A stretch of DNA of 64,000 bases, taken from the NCBI GenBank assembly GCA_951812575.1, contig OX638322.1, positions 496,001 to 560,000 on the forward strand. The letters run 5' to 3'. The notes under the pieces were generated by a model. It did not search any database and was not told the DNA's origin. It saw nothing but the letters and a program-made list of their open reading frames with translations. Source of the DNA: Candidatus Binatia bacterium. GTDB lineage: Bacteria > Desulfobacterota > Binatia > Bin18. A program made the translations under genes and the position numbers. This document shows, piece after piece, positions 35,912-46,012 of the stretch (positions are counted from its first letter, which is position 1; each line of letters opens with the position of its first letter).

Positions 35912-35965
35912 AAAGAGTAAACGTGTCCTCCAACAGCATGGAGATGCTGGACACGTTTACTCTTT
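35912..35965. repeat. Palindromic repeat, copy 1
   Basis: AAAGAGTAAACGTGTCC (35912-35928) and GGACACGTTTACTCTTT (35949-35965) form a perfect 17-bp stem; inside lies a second short stem AGCAT/ATGCT. It stands between two converging genes, so it may also act as a terminator. A related copy is at 36436-36487, on the other side of the lipoprotein gene. Confidence 0.85.
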
Positions 35966-35969
35966 CGGG

Positions 35970-36422
35970 TCAGTGTGTGATCTCGTCTCTTTTGAATACG
36001 ACCGCGAAGCCGCGCCGGGCCAATGAAAATTTCCGGTCCGCAGATTGGGCGTAGCGCCCGAACTGACCCTGTTTCTGTTGTTGCACCCAGTCCGGGAAGG
36101 AGTCTTCCATATTCATGTGGGCGACTTCCTGGGGGGGCAGGAGCACCACGGCATCGGCTCCCACCTCACAGGCCTTGTCTCGGATCAGGGCGTTCATGCT
36201 TTCCAGCCCGTCAATTTCGTTCCCATAGGAAACAATATGGGCGAAGACGTCATACGGCTGGGCCGGGGGAGAGGTCAGCATACGCACGGGGCAATCGATA
36301 GGACGTGCTTCTGGGTAGATGGGAGCAATGCGTTCCTCAATGGCAACAGGTTTTGCCGGGCGCATAAAACAGCCCGTGAGAAAAATCAGCCCAATACCGA
36401 ACCACCAAAGTTGTGTTGGCAC
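35970..36422 (-). CDS. Small lipoprotein of unknown function
   Basis: A 150-residue lipoprotein. I choose GTG 36422 as start because GGGAGAG lies five bases before it; the product opens with WWFGIGLIFLTGCFMRPAKP, a lipoprotein signal ending in LTGC. The mature part has AIEERIAPIYPEARPIDCPV and VGADAVVLLPPQEVAH, a pattern seen in small envelope lipoproteins that I cannot name. The gene is bracketed by two copies of the same palindromic repeat, at 35912-35965 and 36436-36487, which may mark it as a separately acquired unit. Confidence 0.65.
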   Translation of the reverse strand: MPTQLWWFGIGLIFLTGCFMRPAKPVAIEERIAPIYPEARPIDCPVRMLTSPPAQPYDVFAHIVSYGNEIDGLESMNALIRDKACEVGADAVVLLPPQEVAHMNMEDSFPDWVQQQKQGQFGRYAQSADRKFSLARRGFAVVFKRDEITH

Positions 36423-36435
36423 GTTGCTCTCCCTT

Positions 36436-36487
36436 AAAGGAGTAAACGTGCCAACATCTTTGTGTCTGTTGGAGGGCACGTTTACCC
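36436..36487. repeat. Palindromic repeat, copy 2
   Basis: GTAAACGTGCC (36442-36452) and GGCACGTTTAC (36475-36485) form the outer stem, with CCAACA/TGTTGG inside. In reverse complement it shares GTAAACGTGYCCTCCAACAG with copy 1 at 35912-35965. It stands upstream of the lipoprotein gene. Confidence 0.85.
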
Positions 36488-36568
36488 ATTTTGTCGTATG
36501 GCCCGCAGACTGGCCAGTAGCATAGAATGCTCCCGGTACGGACGCAAGTCTTGCACTGGCCCTCCGGC

Positions 36569-37735
36569 CTAATCTCTGAGCAGTTTCCGGGCAATCACCC
36601 AGCGATGAATCTCGGTCGGTCCTTCAAAAATCCGCATGGGTCGCAGGCGACGATAGATAAACTCCAGCGGCATTTCCTTGGACATGCCCATACCGCCGTG
36701 CATCTGCATGGCCCGGTCGGCCACCCGCGTGGCCATTTCCGTGGCAAACACCTTGAGCATGGAGGCTTCCTGGCGAACATCGTCGCCCTGGTCGAACTTC
36801 CAGGCCCCGTGATGCACCATCAGCCGTGAGGCGTGAATATCGGTCGCCGAGTCGGCGATGAACCACTGAATGGCCTGGCGGTCGGCCAGCTTCTGGCCAA
36901 AGGTCACGCGCTGTTTGGCGTACTCGACCATCATGTCCAGGCAGCGCTGCGCCAGGCCGACACACCAGCTCCCGATCTCTACGCGTCGGACGGTCAAGCG
37001 TAATTGCATAGGCGCAAAGCCCTGTCCGATTTCGCCCAGGACCTGGGAATCCGGGAGGGTCAGGTCTTCAAACACCAACTCCCAGGGGGCATGTCCGCCA
37101 ATGACCGGAATCTGGCGTTGCAGCACCAGACCGGGGGTGCCTTTATCCACCAGGAAGGCCGTAATCCCACCACGGGCGCCTTTGCCCTTTTCCGTCACCG
37201 CCATGACAATAATGAAGTCAGCGACATGGGCGCGTGAGATCCAGATCTTCCGCCCGTTGATCACCCACTGGTCCCCTTTTTTCACCGCTGAGGTCTGCAT
37301 CCCGGCCGGGTCTGAGCCGGCCCCTGGTTCGGAAATGGCAATGGCCGACTGCGCCTTGCCCTCGGCATACGGCAGGAGGTATTTCTCTCGCTGCTCGGGC
37401 GTACAGGTTTGCATCAGCATGTGCAGATTGGGCGCATCGGGCGGAAAGGTAAACGGCGTAATGGTCTTATACAGTTCCTCGGTCGCCAGACATTTCGGCA
37501 AGGCCCCCAGGTTCAACCCGCCAAATTCCTCGGGCACGTCCAGCCCCCACAAACCGGCTTCCTGGGCAACTGACAGCAAACGTTCTTCCGCCTCGGGCGG
37601 CACCAAGTCTTCACCGGTCATGCCCTGCGTGTCGCGCTCCAGGACTGTGGTCTCCAGCGGTATCAGTTCCTGACGCACGAAACGGCGCACCGTCTCCTGC
37701 AACATGCGGTATTCTTCGGGCAGTTCAAAATCCAT
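36569..37735 (-). CDS. Acyl-CoA dehydrogenase family protein
   Basis: A 388-residue acyl-CoA dehydrogenase. Seen: MDFELPEEYRMLQETVRRFV, GLWGLDVPEEFGGLNLG, AIAISEPGAGSDPAGMQTSA (flavin-binding loop), MQMHGGMGMSKEMPLEFIYR and FEGPTEIHRWVIARKLL at the end, where the catalytic glutamate region lies. ATG 37735 has AAAGGACG in front; the frame upstream has no start signal. It is a single gene on this strand and its acyl substrate is unknown. Confidence 0.9.
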   Translation of the reverse strand: MDFELPEEYRMLQETVRRFVRQELIPLETTVLERDTQGMTGEDLVPPEAEERLLSVAQEAGLWGLDVPEEFGGLNLGALPKCLATEELYKTITPFTFPPDAPNLHMLMQTCTPEQREKYLLPYAEGKAQSAIAISEPGAGSDPAGMQTSAVKKGDQWVINGRKIWISRAHVADFIIVMAVTEKGKGARGGITAFLVDKGTPGLVLQRQIPVIGGHAPWELVFEDLTLPDSQVLGEIGQGFAPMQLRLTVRRVEIGSWCVGLAQRCLDMMVEYAKQRVTFGQKLADRQAIQWFIADSATDIHASRLMVHHGAWKFDQGDDVRQEASMLKVFATEMATRVADRAMQMHGGMGMSKEMPLEFIYRRLRPMRIFEGPTEIHRWVIARKLLRD

Positions 37736-37897
37736 ACGGCGTCCTTTCCACAACAGACTGCCGGACAGCCTAGCAGGATCGGACACGGAAATGCAGGGGT
37801 GATAGTGGGTGGAACTTGCGCTCCTACCCTCGGTGCATATACACCGAGGGGCTAAAAATGAACCTCCCAAAGCCACGTATGGAGTTGAGAAAAAATC

Positions 37898-38875
37898 ATG
37901 AAGTCACGTTCCAGAGAACTTCTCGATAAAGCGATTGCCGCAACCGTGTCTGCAATCGAGATTTACAATAAGCCGGATTTTCAATATCGGGGCGAAACCT
38001 TTTCCATTCTTGCAGTCAATGGCTGGGAACTTCTTCTGAAGGCTAAATGGTTGAAAGCAAACAACAACAAAGTTCAATCACTGTACGTGAAAGAACATCG
38101 TCAAAAGCAAGATGGGTCGAAAAGCAAAAATTTGAAAAACAGACTCACCCGATCAGGGAATCCATTTACACATAGCCTCGACTACCTTGCCAAAGAACTT
38201 GTTGAACAGAAACAATTGGATCAAACAGTATGGAAAAACATACAAGCGTTGCTTGATATACGTGATTCGGCTGTTCATTTCCACAATCGACCCAATACGC
38301 TTGCAGATAGGCTCCAGGAAGTGGGGGCTGCTAGTTTGAAAAACTTCGTTTCAGTTGTAAAGACGTGGTTTGACCGCGACTTAAGCAAATTCAATTTTTA
38401 CCTGATGCCCTTATCGTTTATGGATTTTTCTCAGCAAACGTCCGCCATTATCCTCAATAAAGAAGAGAAGAACTTTCTGAACTTTTTGAGACAACTTGAG
38501 GACGAGGCAAATAAGATTAAGTCTAAATATGCCGTCACGGTCAATATCGACGTGAAGTTTACTCGGTCCAAAGCAAAGGACGTGCCCAACGTCCAGATCA
38601 CCTCGAATCCGAATGCACCGGAAGTTCGCATCACAGAAAAACAGATTCGCGAACAATATCCTTGGAGTTACGGCAGGCTGACCACTGAGTGCCGGAAGCG
38701 ATATTCAGATTTCAAGAGCGACCAAAAATATCACCGTATCAGGAAGGCCCTACTTGGGGATAGAAAGTTTTGCCATACTCGCCATCTCGATCCTGGCAAT
38801 TCAAGAAGCCAAACGAAAAATTTCTACAACCCCAACATTTTGCAAGAACTAGACAAGCATTATTCGAAGGAATAG
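37898..38875 (+). CDS. DUF3644 domain protein, AT-rich
   Basis: A 325-residue protein of the DUF3644 family, recognised from MKSRSRELLDKAIAATVSAI, YRGETFSILAVNGWELLLKA and LLDIRDSAVHFHNRPNTLAD. The all-helical N-terminal part with a conserved RDxxxH-like stretch (IRDSAVHFHN) resembles HEPN-type RNases, but that relation is my inference. The gene is clearly more AT-rich and lysine-rich than its neighbours, indicating recent acquisition. DUF3644 genes often appear in mobile or defence contexts. No partner gene is next to it; trmFO converges after about 90 bp. Confidence 0.82.
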   Translation: MKSRSRELLDKAIAATVSAIEIYNKPDFQYRGETFSILAVNGWELLLKAKWLKANNNKVQSLYVKEHRQKQDGSKSKNLKNRLTRSGNPFTHSLDYLAKELVEQKQLDQTVWKNIQALLDIRDSAVHFHNRPNTLADRLQEVGAASLKNFVSVVKTWFDRDLSKFNFYLMPLSFMDFSQQTSAIILNKEEKNFLNFLRQLEDEANKIKSKYAVTVNIDVKFTRSKAKDVPNVQITSNPNAPEVRITEKQIREQYPWSYGRLTTECRKRYSDFKSDQKYHRIRKALLGDRKFCHTRHLDPGNSRSQTKNFYNPNILQELDKHYSKE

Positions 38876-38968
38876 AAAAAGATGATTGCCACCTTCGCTA
38901 TCCTTCAAATGGAGACCCCAGCATAAGACATGTCTTTTATCGCGTAAGAGACGGTGGTTGAAATACGC

Positions 38969-40276
38969 TCAACACAGGCTGTGCTCGCCCTGCCAGACTG
39001 CCAGGTCTGAGAGCGCCCGGTCGGCCAGGGCCTGTTTTTTCTCACGACCCCGTAGACGCCTCGGGAGCCCAGGGAACAGTCCGTAGTTCACGTTCATGGG
39101 TTGAAAATCTTTGCGCTCGGGGTCGGTAACGTACGCGATCATGGCGCCCAGCGCCGTTGTGAGGGGCAGTGTCAACAGCGGCTGTCCCTTGACTAGAAGG
39201 CCCGCGTTTCTTCCGGCCAGCCAGCCAGCCGCGGCCGACTCCAGGTAGCCTTCCACACCAATCATCTGTCCGGCAAAGAACAGGTCGTCGCGCTGCCGGA
39301 ACTGTAAGGTTGGTCTGAGCAGGCGGGGCGACTCGATGAAGGTGTTGCGGTGCAGGCTGCCAAGGCGAACGAACTCTGCCTTGGCCAAGCCGGGAATCGT
39401 GCGGAAAATACGTCGCTGCTCGGGATACGTCATCTTGGTCTGGAATCCGACCAGTCCCCACAGTGTTCCGGCCCGGTCGTCCTGTCGCAGTTGGACAACC
39501 GCGTGGGGGCGTGTGCCGCTGCGCGGGTCGGTCAGGCCGACCGGTTTCATCGGACCGTAGGCCAGGGTGTCTTTGCCGCGCCGGGCCATCTCCTCGATCG
39601 GAAGGCAACCTTCGAAGTAGCGGCACTGCTCGAACGCCTTTTCCGGTACCTTCTCGGCGGCCAGAATGTCGTCAATGAGCCGATAATACTCCGCCTGCGA
39701 GAGGGGACAGTTGAGATAATCATCGCCGCCGTGATCATAGCGCGAGGCTCGAAACGCCACGTGCGTGTCTATTGAGTCGACCGTCACAACCGGAGAAATT
39801 GCATCGTAGAAATACAGATATTCGCGGCCGAACAATGTCCGGAGGTGTTCGGACAGGGCCGGTGAGGTCAACGGCCCGCTGGCAATGACCGTCGGTCCGG
39901 ACGGAATGACCTGGATTTCTTCCCGTCTCACCTCAACCAGCGGATGGGCTGCCAAGGCGTCGGTGATGTATTGGGCAAAAACGTGACGGTCGACCGCCAG
40001 GGCCTGCCCGGCCGGAACCCGTGCCGCATCGGCCGCAGCCATCACTAATGACCCCAGACTGCGCATTTCTTCTTTCAGCAGACCGACCGCAGCCACCAGG
40101 GCAGCACTGCGAAAAGAATTGGAACAGACCAGCTCGGCCAGTTTGTCCGTTTGATGCGCATCGGTGGGACGGACCGGACGCATTTCGTACAGACGGGTGG
40201 CGACGCCTTGGCGGGCGAGTTGCCAGGCCGCCTCGCTGCCGGCTAAGCCCCCACCGATGACCGTGACCGTCTGCAT
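38969..40276 (-). CDS. trmFO: tRNA m5U54 methyltransferase, folate/FAD-dependent
   Basis: A 435-residue FAD protein that uses methylene-tetrahydrofolate to make 5-methyluridine at tRNA position 54. Seen: TVIGGGLAGSEAAWQLARQG (FAD site), RPVRPTDAHQTDKLAELVCS, GPLTSPALSEHLR and FFAGQMIGVEGYLESAAAG. Length and motifs match TrmFO fully. It is the third gene of the dprA-topA-trmFO run, 21 bp after topA, an order shared by many bacteria. Confidence 0.95.
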   Translation of the reverse strand: MQTVTVIGGGLAGSEAAWQLARQGVATRLYEMRPVRPTDAHQTDKLAELVCSNSFRSAALVAAVGLLKEEMRSLGSLVMAAADAARVPAGQALAVDRHVFAQYITDALAAHPLVEVRREEIQVIPSGPTVIASGPLTSPALSEHLRTLFGREYLYFYDAISPVVTVDSIDTHVAFRASRYDHGGDDYLNCPLSQAEYYRLIDDILAAEKVPEKAFEQCRYFEGCLPIEEMARRGKDTLAYGPMKPVGLTDPRSGTRPHAVVQLRQDDRAGTLWGLVGFQTKMTYPEQRRIFRTIPGLAKAEFVRLGSLHRNTFIESPRLLRPTLQFRQRDDLFFAGQMIGVEGYLESAAAGWLAGRNAGLLVKGQPLLTLPLTTALGAMIAYVTDPERKDFQPMNVNYGLFPGLPRRLRGREKKQALADRALSDLAVWQGEHSLC

Positions 40277-40297
40277 ATCGCTCGTCAGGGTCCCTGG

Positions 40298-42961
40298 TCA
40301 CGCGACCTGGGATAAAGTATCAGGCGTCGGGGCCCTGGTTGCGCGCGGGCGTTTCGTCCGCGCGCGCTCCCGTACCTCCCAGCCGCCATTCCGGTAGTGT
40401 GCGCTCCAGCCGGTGGCCTTGCCGTTCACCTCGGATGCCACGTATTGCTCGCGGCTCTTGCGCGAGAATCTGATCACGGCCGGGTTCCCCTGCGGATCTG
40501 CCTCGGGCGCACTTAACAGAAAGTGAAACTTGGGGTCTAACTCGTCGGCGTGGGGCTTCAACTCGGCAACCAGGGGAGCCCGCGTCTCGCGGTTCCGGGG
40601 GAACTGGCTGGCGGCCAGAAAGATACCGGCCGCGCCATCGCGCAGCACGTAGTAATCGTCCGCGGTCCGACATTTGAGTTCGGGCATGGGTACGGGATCG
40701 GCCCGCGACGGGGCGGGCTGACCGTTGCGCAACAGCTTGCGCGTGTTGCCACACATCCTGTTGGCACACCGGAAGTACTTGCCGAATCGGCCGCTTTGCA
40801 GTTGCATTTCCGCGCCGCATTTCTCGCACTCCAATACCGGCCCGTCATAGCCCTTAAGACGGAACTCGCCAGACTCTATTTGGTTCCCGTCGCAGTCCGG
40901 ACCGTTGCCACACAGATGCAACTTGCGTGTTTCGTCAATCAGATAGGAATCCATGGCGGAGTCGCAGGAGGGGCAGCGCCGCTTGGCCCGCAGTCGCCGG
41001 CTTTCGCCTTCGTCGTCCGCGTCGGTGTCAACCGCTTCCTCTCCGGGGACGAGATTCATGGTGCGCGTACAGCGCTCAGCCGGCGGCAGCGCGTATCCCG
41101 AACAGCCCAGAAACACCCCGGTACTTGCCGTGCGCACCTGCATCGGGCGTTCGCAGTCATCGCACCGAACCGCCGTCGTGATGGGCTGATTTGGCCGCAT
41201 ACCTTCGGCAGCTCCAGCGGCTTGAAGTCGCTGAGAAAAATCCGCGTAGAAGACATCCAACACGCTGCGCCACTCTTGCTCGCCCAGGGCGATCTGGTCG
41301 AGTTCCCGCTCCATGTCTGCGGTAAACGAATAATTGAGCAGGTGGCCGAAGTTTTCTACCAGCCGGTCGGTCACCAGTTCGCCGATCTTCTCCGCCTGAA
41401 AGCGCCGCTTGTTGAGACTGACATAGCCACGTTCCTGGATAGTGGAAATGATAGCCGCATAGGTGGACGGCCGACCAATACCGCGCTTCTCAAGCTCGCG
41501 CACCAGACTCGCTTCGCTATAACGGGCGGGTGGCTTGGTAAAATGCTGCACAGCATCGGTATCGAGGCAGACCAGCGCTTCGCCCTGGCCGAAGTTGGGC
41601 AGTTCCACCTCGTCTTCCTTGCGCGAGGCGGATGGCAACACCTTGGTGAAGCCATCAAACTTGAGAATGCGGCCACGGATACGCAACTCGAACGGTCCGG
41701 CCTCGGCACTGATGGTGGTGCTGAGGTATTCGGCGCGCGTCATCTGACAGGCGATGAACTGGCGGCGGATGAGGTCGTAGAGCCGCCGGGCATCCGCGTC
41801 CAGATTGCCGAGGTTAGCCGGTTCGACCGTCAGGTCGGTCGGCCGAATCGCCTCATGCGCCTCTTGGGCGGATGCCTTGCTGGCATAGACGTTCGGTTTA
41901 TCCGGCAGGTAGCGCGGTCCATACTCGTCCTTGATATAGGCTCGCACCCTGGTCACGAATTCGCGCGAGAGGTTGGTCGAGTCGGTCCGCATATACGTAA
42001 TATGACCGGCCTCATACAATTGCTGCGCCAGCCGCATGGTCTTCCGCACCCCAAAGCTTAGCCGGGTGGCCGCCGACTGCTGGAGGGTGGACGTGATGAA
42101 TGGCGCACTGGGGCGGGCCTGGGTCGGTTTGTCCTCACGGCCGGTGATGGAAAAATCCTGGGCGGCGAGACGGGCGACCGCGGCTTCGGCCTGTTCGCTC
42201 GTCCCCGGACGAAAGTCCGTGCCGTTCTCCTTTATGACCTGAAAGCGATAGCCCGGCTCGTCAGCGCCTTTGGCCAACTCGGCAAAAACTTCCCAGTACT
42301 CCTCAGGTATAAAGGCACGAATCTCCCGCTCACGCTCCACAATGAGCCGCACCGCGACCGATTGCACCCGTCCGGCCGACAGGCCACGCGCCACCTTGGC
42401 CCACAGCAGGGGTGACAGCTCAAAACCGACGACACGGTCGAGAAATCGCCGCGCCTGCTGCGCGTTGACGCGGTTTTCGTCAATTTCGCCGGGATGCTCA
42501 AACGCTTCTTGAATGGCGCTTTTGGTAATTTCGTTAAAGACTACCCGCCGAAAGCGCTCTTGTGTCCCGCCGATGAGTTGCTTCAAATGCCAGGCAATCG
42601 CCTCGCCCTCGCGGTCACGGTCGGTCGCCAGGTACACTGCGTCCGCGTTGTGCGCCAGCTTCTTCAGGTCGGCAACGACCTTCTCTTTGCCGGGCAGCAC
42701 CTGGTAACTTGCTGCCCAATTATTGTCGGGATCGACACCCATCCGCGCGATCAGTTGGGTACGCGCGTTCTTCCGGCCAGCGGCCTTTTGCGTTTTCTTT
42801 GCACGCTTGCGCGCTGGGGTCGCCCCACGCTCAGACTTGCCGCCGGTCGGCAAGTCGCGCACGTGGCCGATACTGGACTTCACAATATAATCGCGGCCCA
42901 GGTAGCGGTTGATCGTCCGGGCTTTGGCCGGCGATTCGACGATGACAAGGTTTTTGGCCAT
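40298..42961 (-). CDS. topA: DNA topoisomerase I
   Basis: An 887-residue type IA topoisomerase that relaxes negative supercoils. TOPRIM domain: [19 protein letters not shown] and [20 protein letters not shown]. The active-site tyrosine is in [18 protein letters not shown], near residue 320. The C-terminal third carries several zinc-ribbon modules ([20 protein letters not shown]; CRYCxxCD-like CPSCDSAM) and a basic tail. GGGAGG precedes the ATG. It sits between dprA (17 bp) and trmFO (21 bp). Confidence 0.96.
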   Translation of the reverse strand: MAKNLVIVESPAKARTINRYLGRDYIVKSSIGHVRDLPTGGKSERGATPARKRAKKTQKAAGRKNARTQLIARMGVDPDNNWAASYQVLPGKEKVVADLKKLAHNADAVYLATDRDREGEAIAWHLKQLIGGTQERFRRVVFNEITKSAIQEAFEHPGEIDENRVNAQQARRFLDRVVGFELSPLLWAKVARGLSAGRVQSVAVRLIVEREREIRAFIPEEYWEVFAELAKGADEPGYRFQVIKENGTDFRPGTSEQAEAAVARLAAQDFSITGREDKPTQARPSAPFITSTLQQSAATRLSFGVRKTMRLAQQLYEAGHITYMRTDSTNLSREFVTRVRAYIKDEYGPRYLPDKPNVYASKASAQEAHEAIRPTDLTVEPANLGNLDADARRLYDLIRRQFIACQMTRAEYLSTTISAEAGPFELRIRGRILKFDGFTKVLPSASRKEDEVELPNFGQGEALVCLDTDAVQHFTKPPARYSEASLVRELEKRGIGRPSTYAAIISTIQERGYVSLNKRRFQAEKIGELVTDRLVENFGHLLNYSFTADMERELDQIALGEQEWRSVLDVFYADFSQRLQAAGAAEGMRPNQPITTAVRCDDCERPMQVRTASTGVFLGCSGYALPPAERCTRTMNLVPGEEAVDTDADDEGESRRLRAKRRCPSCDSAMDSYLIDETRKLHLCGNGPDCDGNQIESGEFRLKGYDGPVLECEKCGAEMQLQSGRFGKYFRCANRMCGNTRKLLRNGQPAPSRADPVPMPELKCRTADDYYVLRDGAAGIFLAASQFPRNRETRAPLVAELKPHADELDPKFHFLLSAPEADPQGNPAVIRFSRKSREQYVASEVNGKATGWSAHYRNGGWEVRERARTKRPRATRAPTPDTLSQVA

Positions 42962-42978
42962 ACCTACCTCCCCCCTCT

Positions 42979-44112
42979 CTACTTTCCTCTCGTGGCGGTG
43001 AAATACATGCCGGGTAGTTGAGTCACGGCTCCTTTTAATTCTAATCCAAGCAGGACTTCAAGCACCCGCGCCGGATCAAGTCCACTGCCAGTGATGAGGG
43101 TATCCACATGCACCGCCTCTTCTGGAAACAATTGCAACACCATCTCCTCATCCGGCTCTAATGGAACGACCGGGACGCGAGGGTCGTTTTTTTCAGCTCG
43201 GTCCGTCTGCGCCAGGGCCGGAGCAATCTCACTGAGTATATCATCAATACTTTCGACAAGCTTTGCGCCCGCCTTAATCAGACGATGCGGCCCCCGGCTT
43301 CTGCTCGCCGTGACCGGGCCGGGCACGGCAAACACCTCACGATTCTGGTCAAGCGCGCATTGGGCGGTAATAAGCGAGCCGCTCTTTTCCGTTGCTTCCA
43401 CCACAACCGTCCCCAGGCTGATGCCGCTGATGACCCGATTTCGATAGGGAAAATTCCCCGCCTCAGGCTGGCTGCCAAGAGAAAACTCCGATACCACCGC
43501 TCCACTCGCGGCAATCTGCTCTGCCAAGGCTATATGCTCCCGCGGATACACTACGTCAAGCCCCGAGCCTAAAACCGCAATCGTTCTCCCCCCGGCTTCG
43601 AGGCTGGCCTGATGCGCTTCCGAATCGATCCCGCGTGCCAGACCACTCACCACACAGACCCCACAGCCGGCCAGTTCCTGGGCGAGTTCACGGGCCATCT
43701 TACGCCCGTACGTACTCGCAGTCCGCGCTCCTACGATGGCAATCGCCAGGGTATCCTGGGGCTCAACATGTCCGCGGATATAGAGGAAAGGCGGAGGGTC
43801 GTGAATCTGTCTGAGGCGTTCCGGATATTCAGCATCTGTCTGGGTGACCAGGCGGGCGTTGAGCCGGGCCAGTTTTTCCAACTCGGCTTCGACCTCTTTC
43901 CATTGGTCAAACGCGGCGATCTCCCCCGCAACACGGACACTCGTACCCGCCTCGGTGAGCAGGGCCGGCGCTGTCCGCAAAATATCGCGCGGGGATGCAA
44001 AACGGTCCAGCAATTGTCGGTAGGTCACGTTTCCGACCCCCCGTACCAGACGAAGGGCTATCCAGTCCCCCCAGTCGGCCTGAGCCGTCTCCTGGTCCGC
44101 TGTGCGTTCCAT
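42979..44112 (-). CDS. dprA: DNA-processing protein DprA
   Basis: A 377-residue protein that loads RecA onto incoming single-stranded DNA in natural transformation. Seen: the Rossmann-type core [60 protein letters not shown] and [13 protein letters not shown]-terminal winged-helix stretch ([20 protein letters not shown]) completes it. It is first in the dprA-topA-trmFO run and divergent from argS. No other competence gene is in this window. Confidence 0.95.
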   Translation of the reverse strand: MERTADQETAQADWGDWIALRLVRGVGNVTYRQLLDRFASPRDILRTAPALLTEAGTSVRVAGEIAAFDQWKEVEAELEKLARLNARLVTQTDAEYPERLRQIHDPPPFLYIRGHVEPQDTLAIAIVGARTASTYGRKMARELAQELAGCGVCVVSGLARGIDSEAHQASLEAGGRTIAVLGSGLDVVYPREHIALAEQIAASGAVVSEFSLGSQPEAGNFPYRNRVISGISLGTVVVEATEKSGSLITAQCALDQNREVFAVPGPVTASRSRGPHRLIKAGAKLVESIDDILSEIAPALAQTDRAEKNDPRVPVVPLEPDEEMVLQLFPEEAVHVDTLITGSGLDPARVLEVLLGLELKGAVTQLPGMYFTATRGK

Positions 44113-44266
44113 CCCTGTTCGCCCTCACCGTATACCACTGCCCGATGCTTCGTTCGCTCCAATCTTCTGCTATGTATTCCGGGTGGTAGGTTATTTTCAA
44201 AAATCATGGCACAAGTCAAAGGACGTGACGCGCATCCCTAACCCCTGACCCCTAACCCCTACTATT

Positions 44267-45985
44267 ATGCCAACAGTACAACAGTTCTTGGAAGAAAAGA
44301 CGACACAGGCCATTCAGGCCGCCAGTGGGACGACCGCCCCGGCTATTGTCAAACCCGCTGCCAACCCGAAATTCGGCGACTATCAGGCCAACGGCATCAT
44401 GGCGGTGGCCAAGGCCCGCAAACAAAATCCACGCCAATTAGCGGAGGCCGTTGTGGCACAGCTCAACCCGGACGAGATCCCCGCAAGCTGGGAGATTGCC
44501 GGGCCGGGCTTTATCAATTTCCGTCTTGACCCAGACTGGCTGGGTCAAACCCTGCTGGCTATCGCCCGAGACGACCATCTCGGTGTGGACCCTGCCGCCA
44601 ACCCGGAAACCATCGTCATCGACTTCAGCGCCCCCAACGTGGCCAAATCCATGCACGTTGGTCATATTCGCTCCACCATCCTGGGCGACGCGCTCACCCG
44701 GGTGTTGCGTTTTCGCGGGCACACGGTGGAGACGGACAATCATCTGGGCGACTGGGGTACCCAGTTTGGCATGTTGATTGTCGGCTATCGCTCTTTTCTG
44801 GATCGAGCGGCGTATGAGCAGGACCCCCTGGCCGAGATGGAACGCATCTACAAAGAGGTCCAAGCCAAATCTATAACGGATGCGGCCCTGGCGGACCGGG
44901 CACGCGAAGAGCTGGCCAAATTGCAGCAGGGAGATGTAGCCAATACCGCACTGTGGCGGGAATTCATGCAGGTCTCGCGCCAGGCCTTCGAGCACATCTA
45001 TGCACGCCTGAATGTGCACTTCGACCATTGGCTTGGAGAGAGCTTTTACAATCCGATGCTCGCCAACGTCGTGCAAGACCTGCGCGAGAAGAATCTGGCC
45101 CGTCCGAGCGAAGGCGCTATCTGTATCTTCTACGACGAGGGTACGGAGCTGGCGGAGACCCCCTTCCTGATTCAAAAACAGGACGGCGCCTTCCTGTATG
45201 CCACGACTGACCTGGCCACGATTCAGTACCGGGCTGAGACCTTTCGGCCGCAGCGCATCATCTACGTGACGGACGGCCGCCAACAGCTCCATTTTCGGCA
45301 ACTTTTTGCCGCGGCCCAGAGCTGGGGACATAGCATGGCCCTGGAACACGTCTGGTTTGGCACCATCCTGGGAGCGAACGGCAAACCGATTAAAACCCGT
45401 GAGGGCCAGCCCATCAAACTCGCCGCCCTGCTGGATGAAGCCGAGGAACGCGCGCGGGCAATTGTCCAGGAAAAAAACCCGGGTCTGTCAGCCGCAGAGC
45501 AGGCCACTGTGGCGCGCGTCGTGGGTATTGGCGCGGTCAAATATGCCGACCTGATGCAAAACCGCACCGCGGACTACCGCTTCAGTTGGGATAAACTGCT
45601 CGCCCTGGATGGTAATACCGCGCCGTATCTGCAATATGCCTATGCGCGGATTCGTTCGATTTTTCGGAAAGGGGGCTTCACCGATTGGCAGCCGATTTCA
45701 GATATGCCGGTCCGACTGCTGGCACCGGAAGAGCAGGCCCTGGCCAAACAGATGCTCCGCTTTGGCGACGTCCTAATCGAGCTTGAGCGCTCCTACAAGC
45801 CCAACCTCCTGGCCAACTTCTTGTACGAATTGGCCACACAGTTTAATCTCTTCTACCAGGCCCATTCCGTGCTCAAGGCCCCGCAGGATCGGCAGCCCAC
45901 GCGGCTGTTATTATGCGACCTCACGGCGCGGTATTTGAAGACGGGCTTGGACCTGCTCGGAATTGAGACCCTGGAAGCAATGTAG
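44267..45985 (+). CDS. argS: Arginyl-tRNA synthetase
   Basis: A 572-residue class I aminoacyl-tRNA synthetase. The HIGH-like motif is HVGHIRSTILGD near residue 130; the KMSK equivalent is the region GKPIKTREGQPIKL. The N-terminal add-1 domain (FGDYQANGIMAVAK) and the C-terminal DALR anticodon domain are present. The ATG has no clear ribosome-binding site. The 44113-44266 gap to the divergent dprA holds a C-rich run of CCCTAACCCC-like repeats at about 44235-44263. Confidence 0.95.
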   Translation: MPTVQQFLEEKTTQAIQAASGTTAPAIVKPAANPKFGDYQANGIMAVAKARKQNPRQLAEAVVAQLNPDEIPASWEIAGPGFINFRLDPDWLGQTLLAIARDDHLGVDPAANPETIVIDFSAPNVAKSMHVGHIRSTILGDALTRVLRFRGHTVETDNHLGDWGTQFGMLIVGYRSFLDRAAYEQDPLAEMERIYKEVQAKSITDAALADRAREELAKLQQGDVANTALWREFMQVSRQAFEHIYARLNVHFDHWLGESFYNPMLANVVQDLREKNLARPSEGAICIFYDEGTELAETPFLIQKQDGAFLYATTDLATIQYRAETFRPQRIIYVTDGRQQLHFRQLFAAAQSWGHSMALEHVWFGTILGANGKPIKTREGQPIKLAALLDEAEERARAIVQEKNPGLSAAEQATVARVVGIGAVKYADLMQNRTADYRFSWDKLLALDGNTAPYLQYAYARIRSIFRKGGFTDWQPISDMPVRLLAPEEQALAKQMLRFGDVLIELERSYKPNLLANFLYELATQFNLFYQAHSVLKAPQDRQPTRLLLCDLTARYLKTGLDLLGIETLEAM

Positions 45986-46012
45986 GAACGTCAGCAACTC
46001 AAGGAGCATCCC

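Noticed and set aside
40550..42061. Open frame of 503 codons on the plus strand within topA
   Set aside because: Antisense to the conserved topoisomerase I sequence, with GC-rich codon bias producing long open frames by chance.
44235..44263. Telomere-like C-rich repeat (CCCTAACCCC) before argS
   Set aside because: Too short and irregular; it resembles the general C-rich dispersed element and nothing suggests a linear end.
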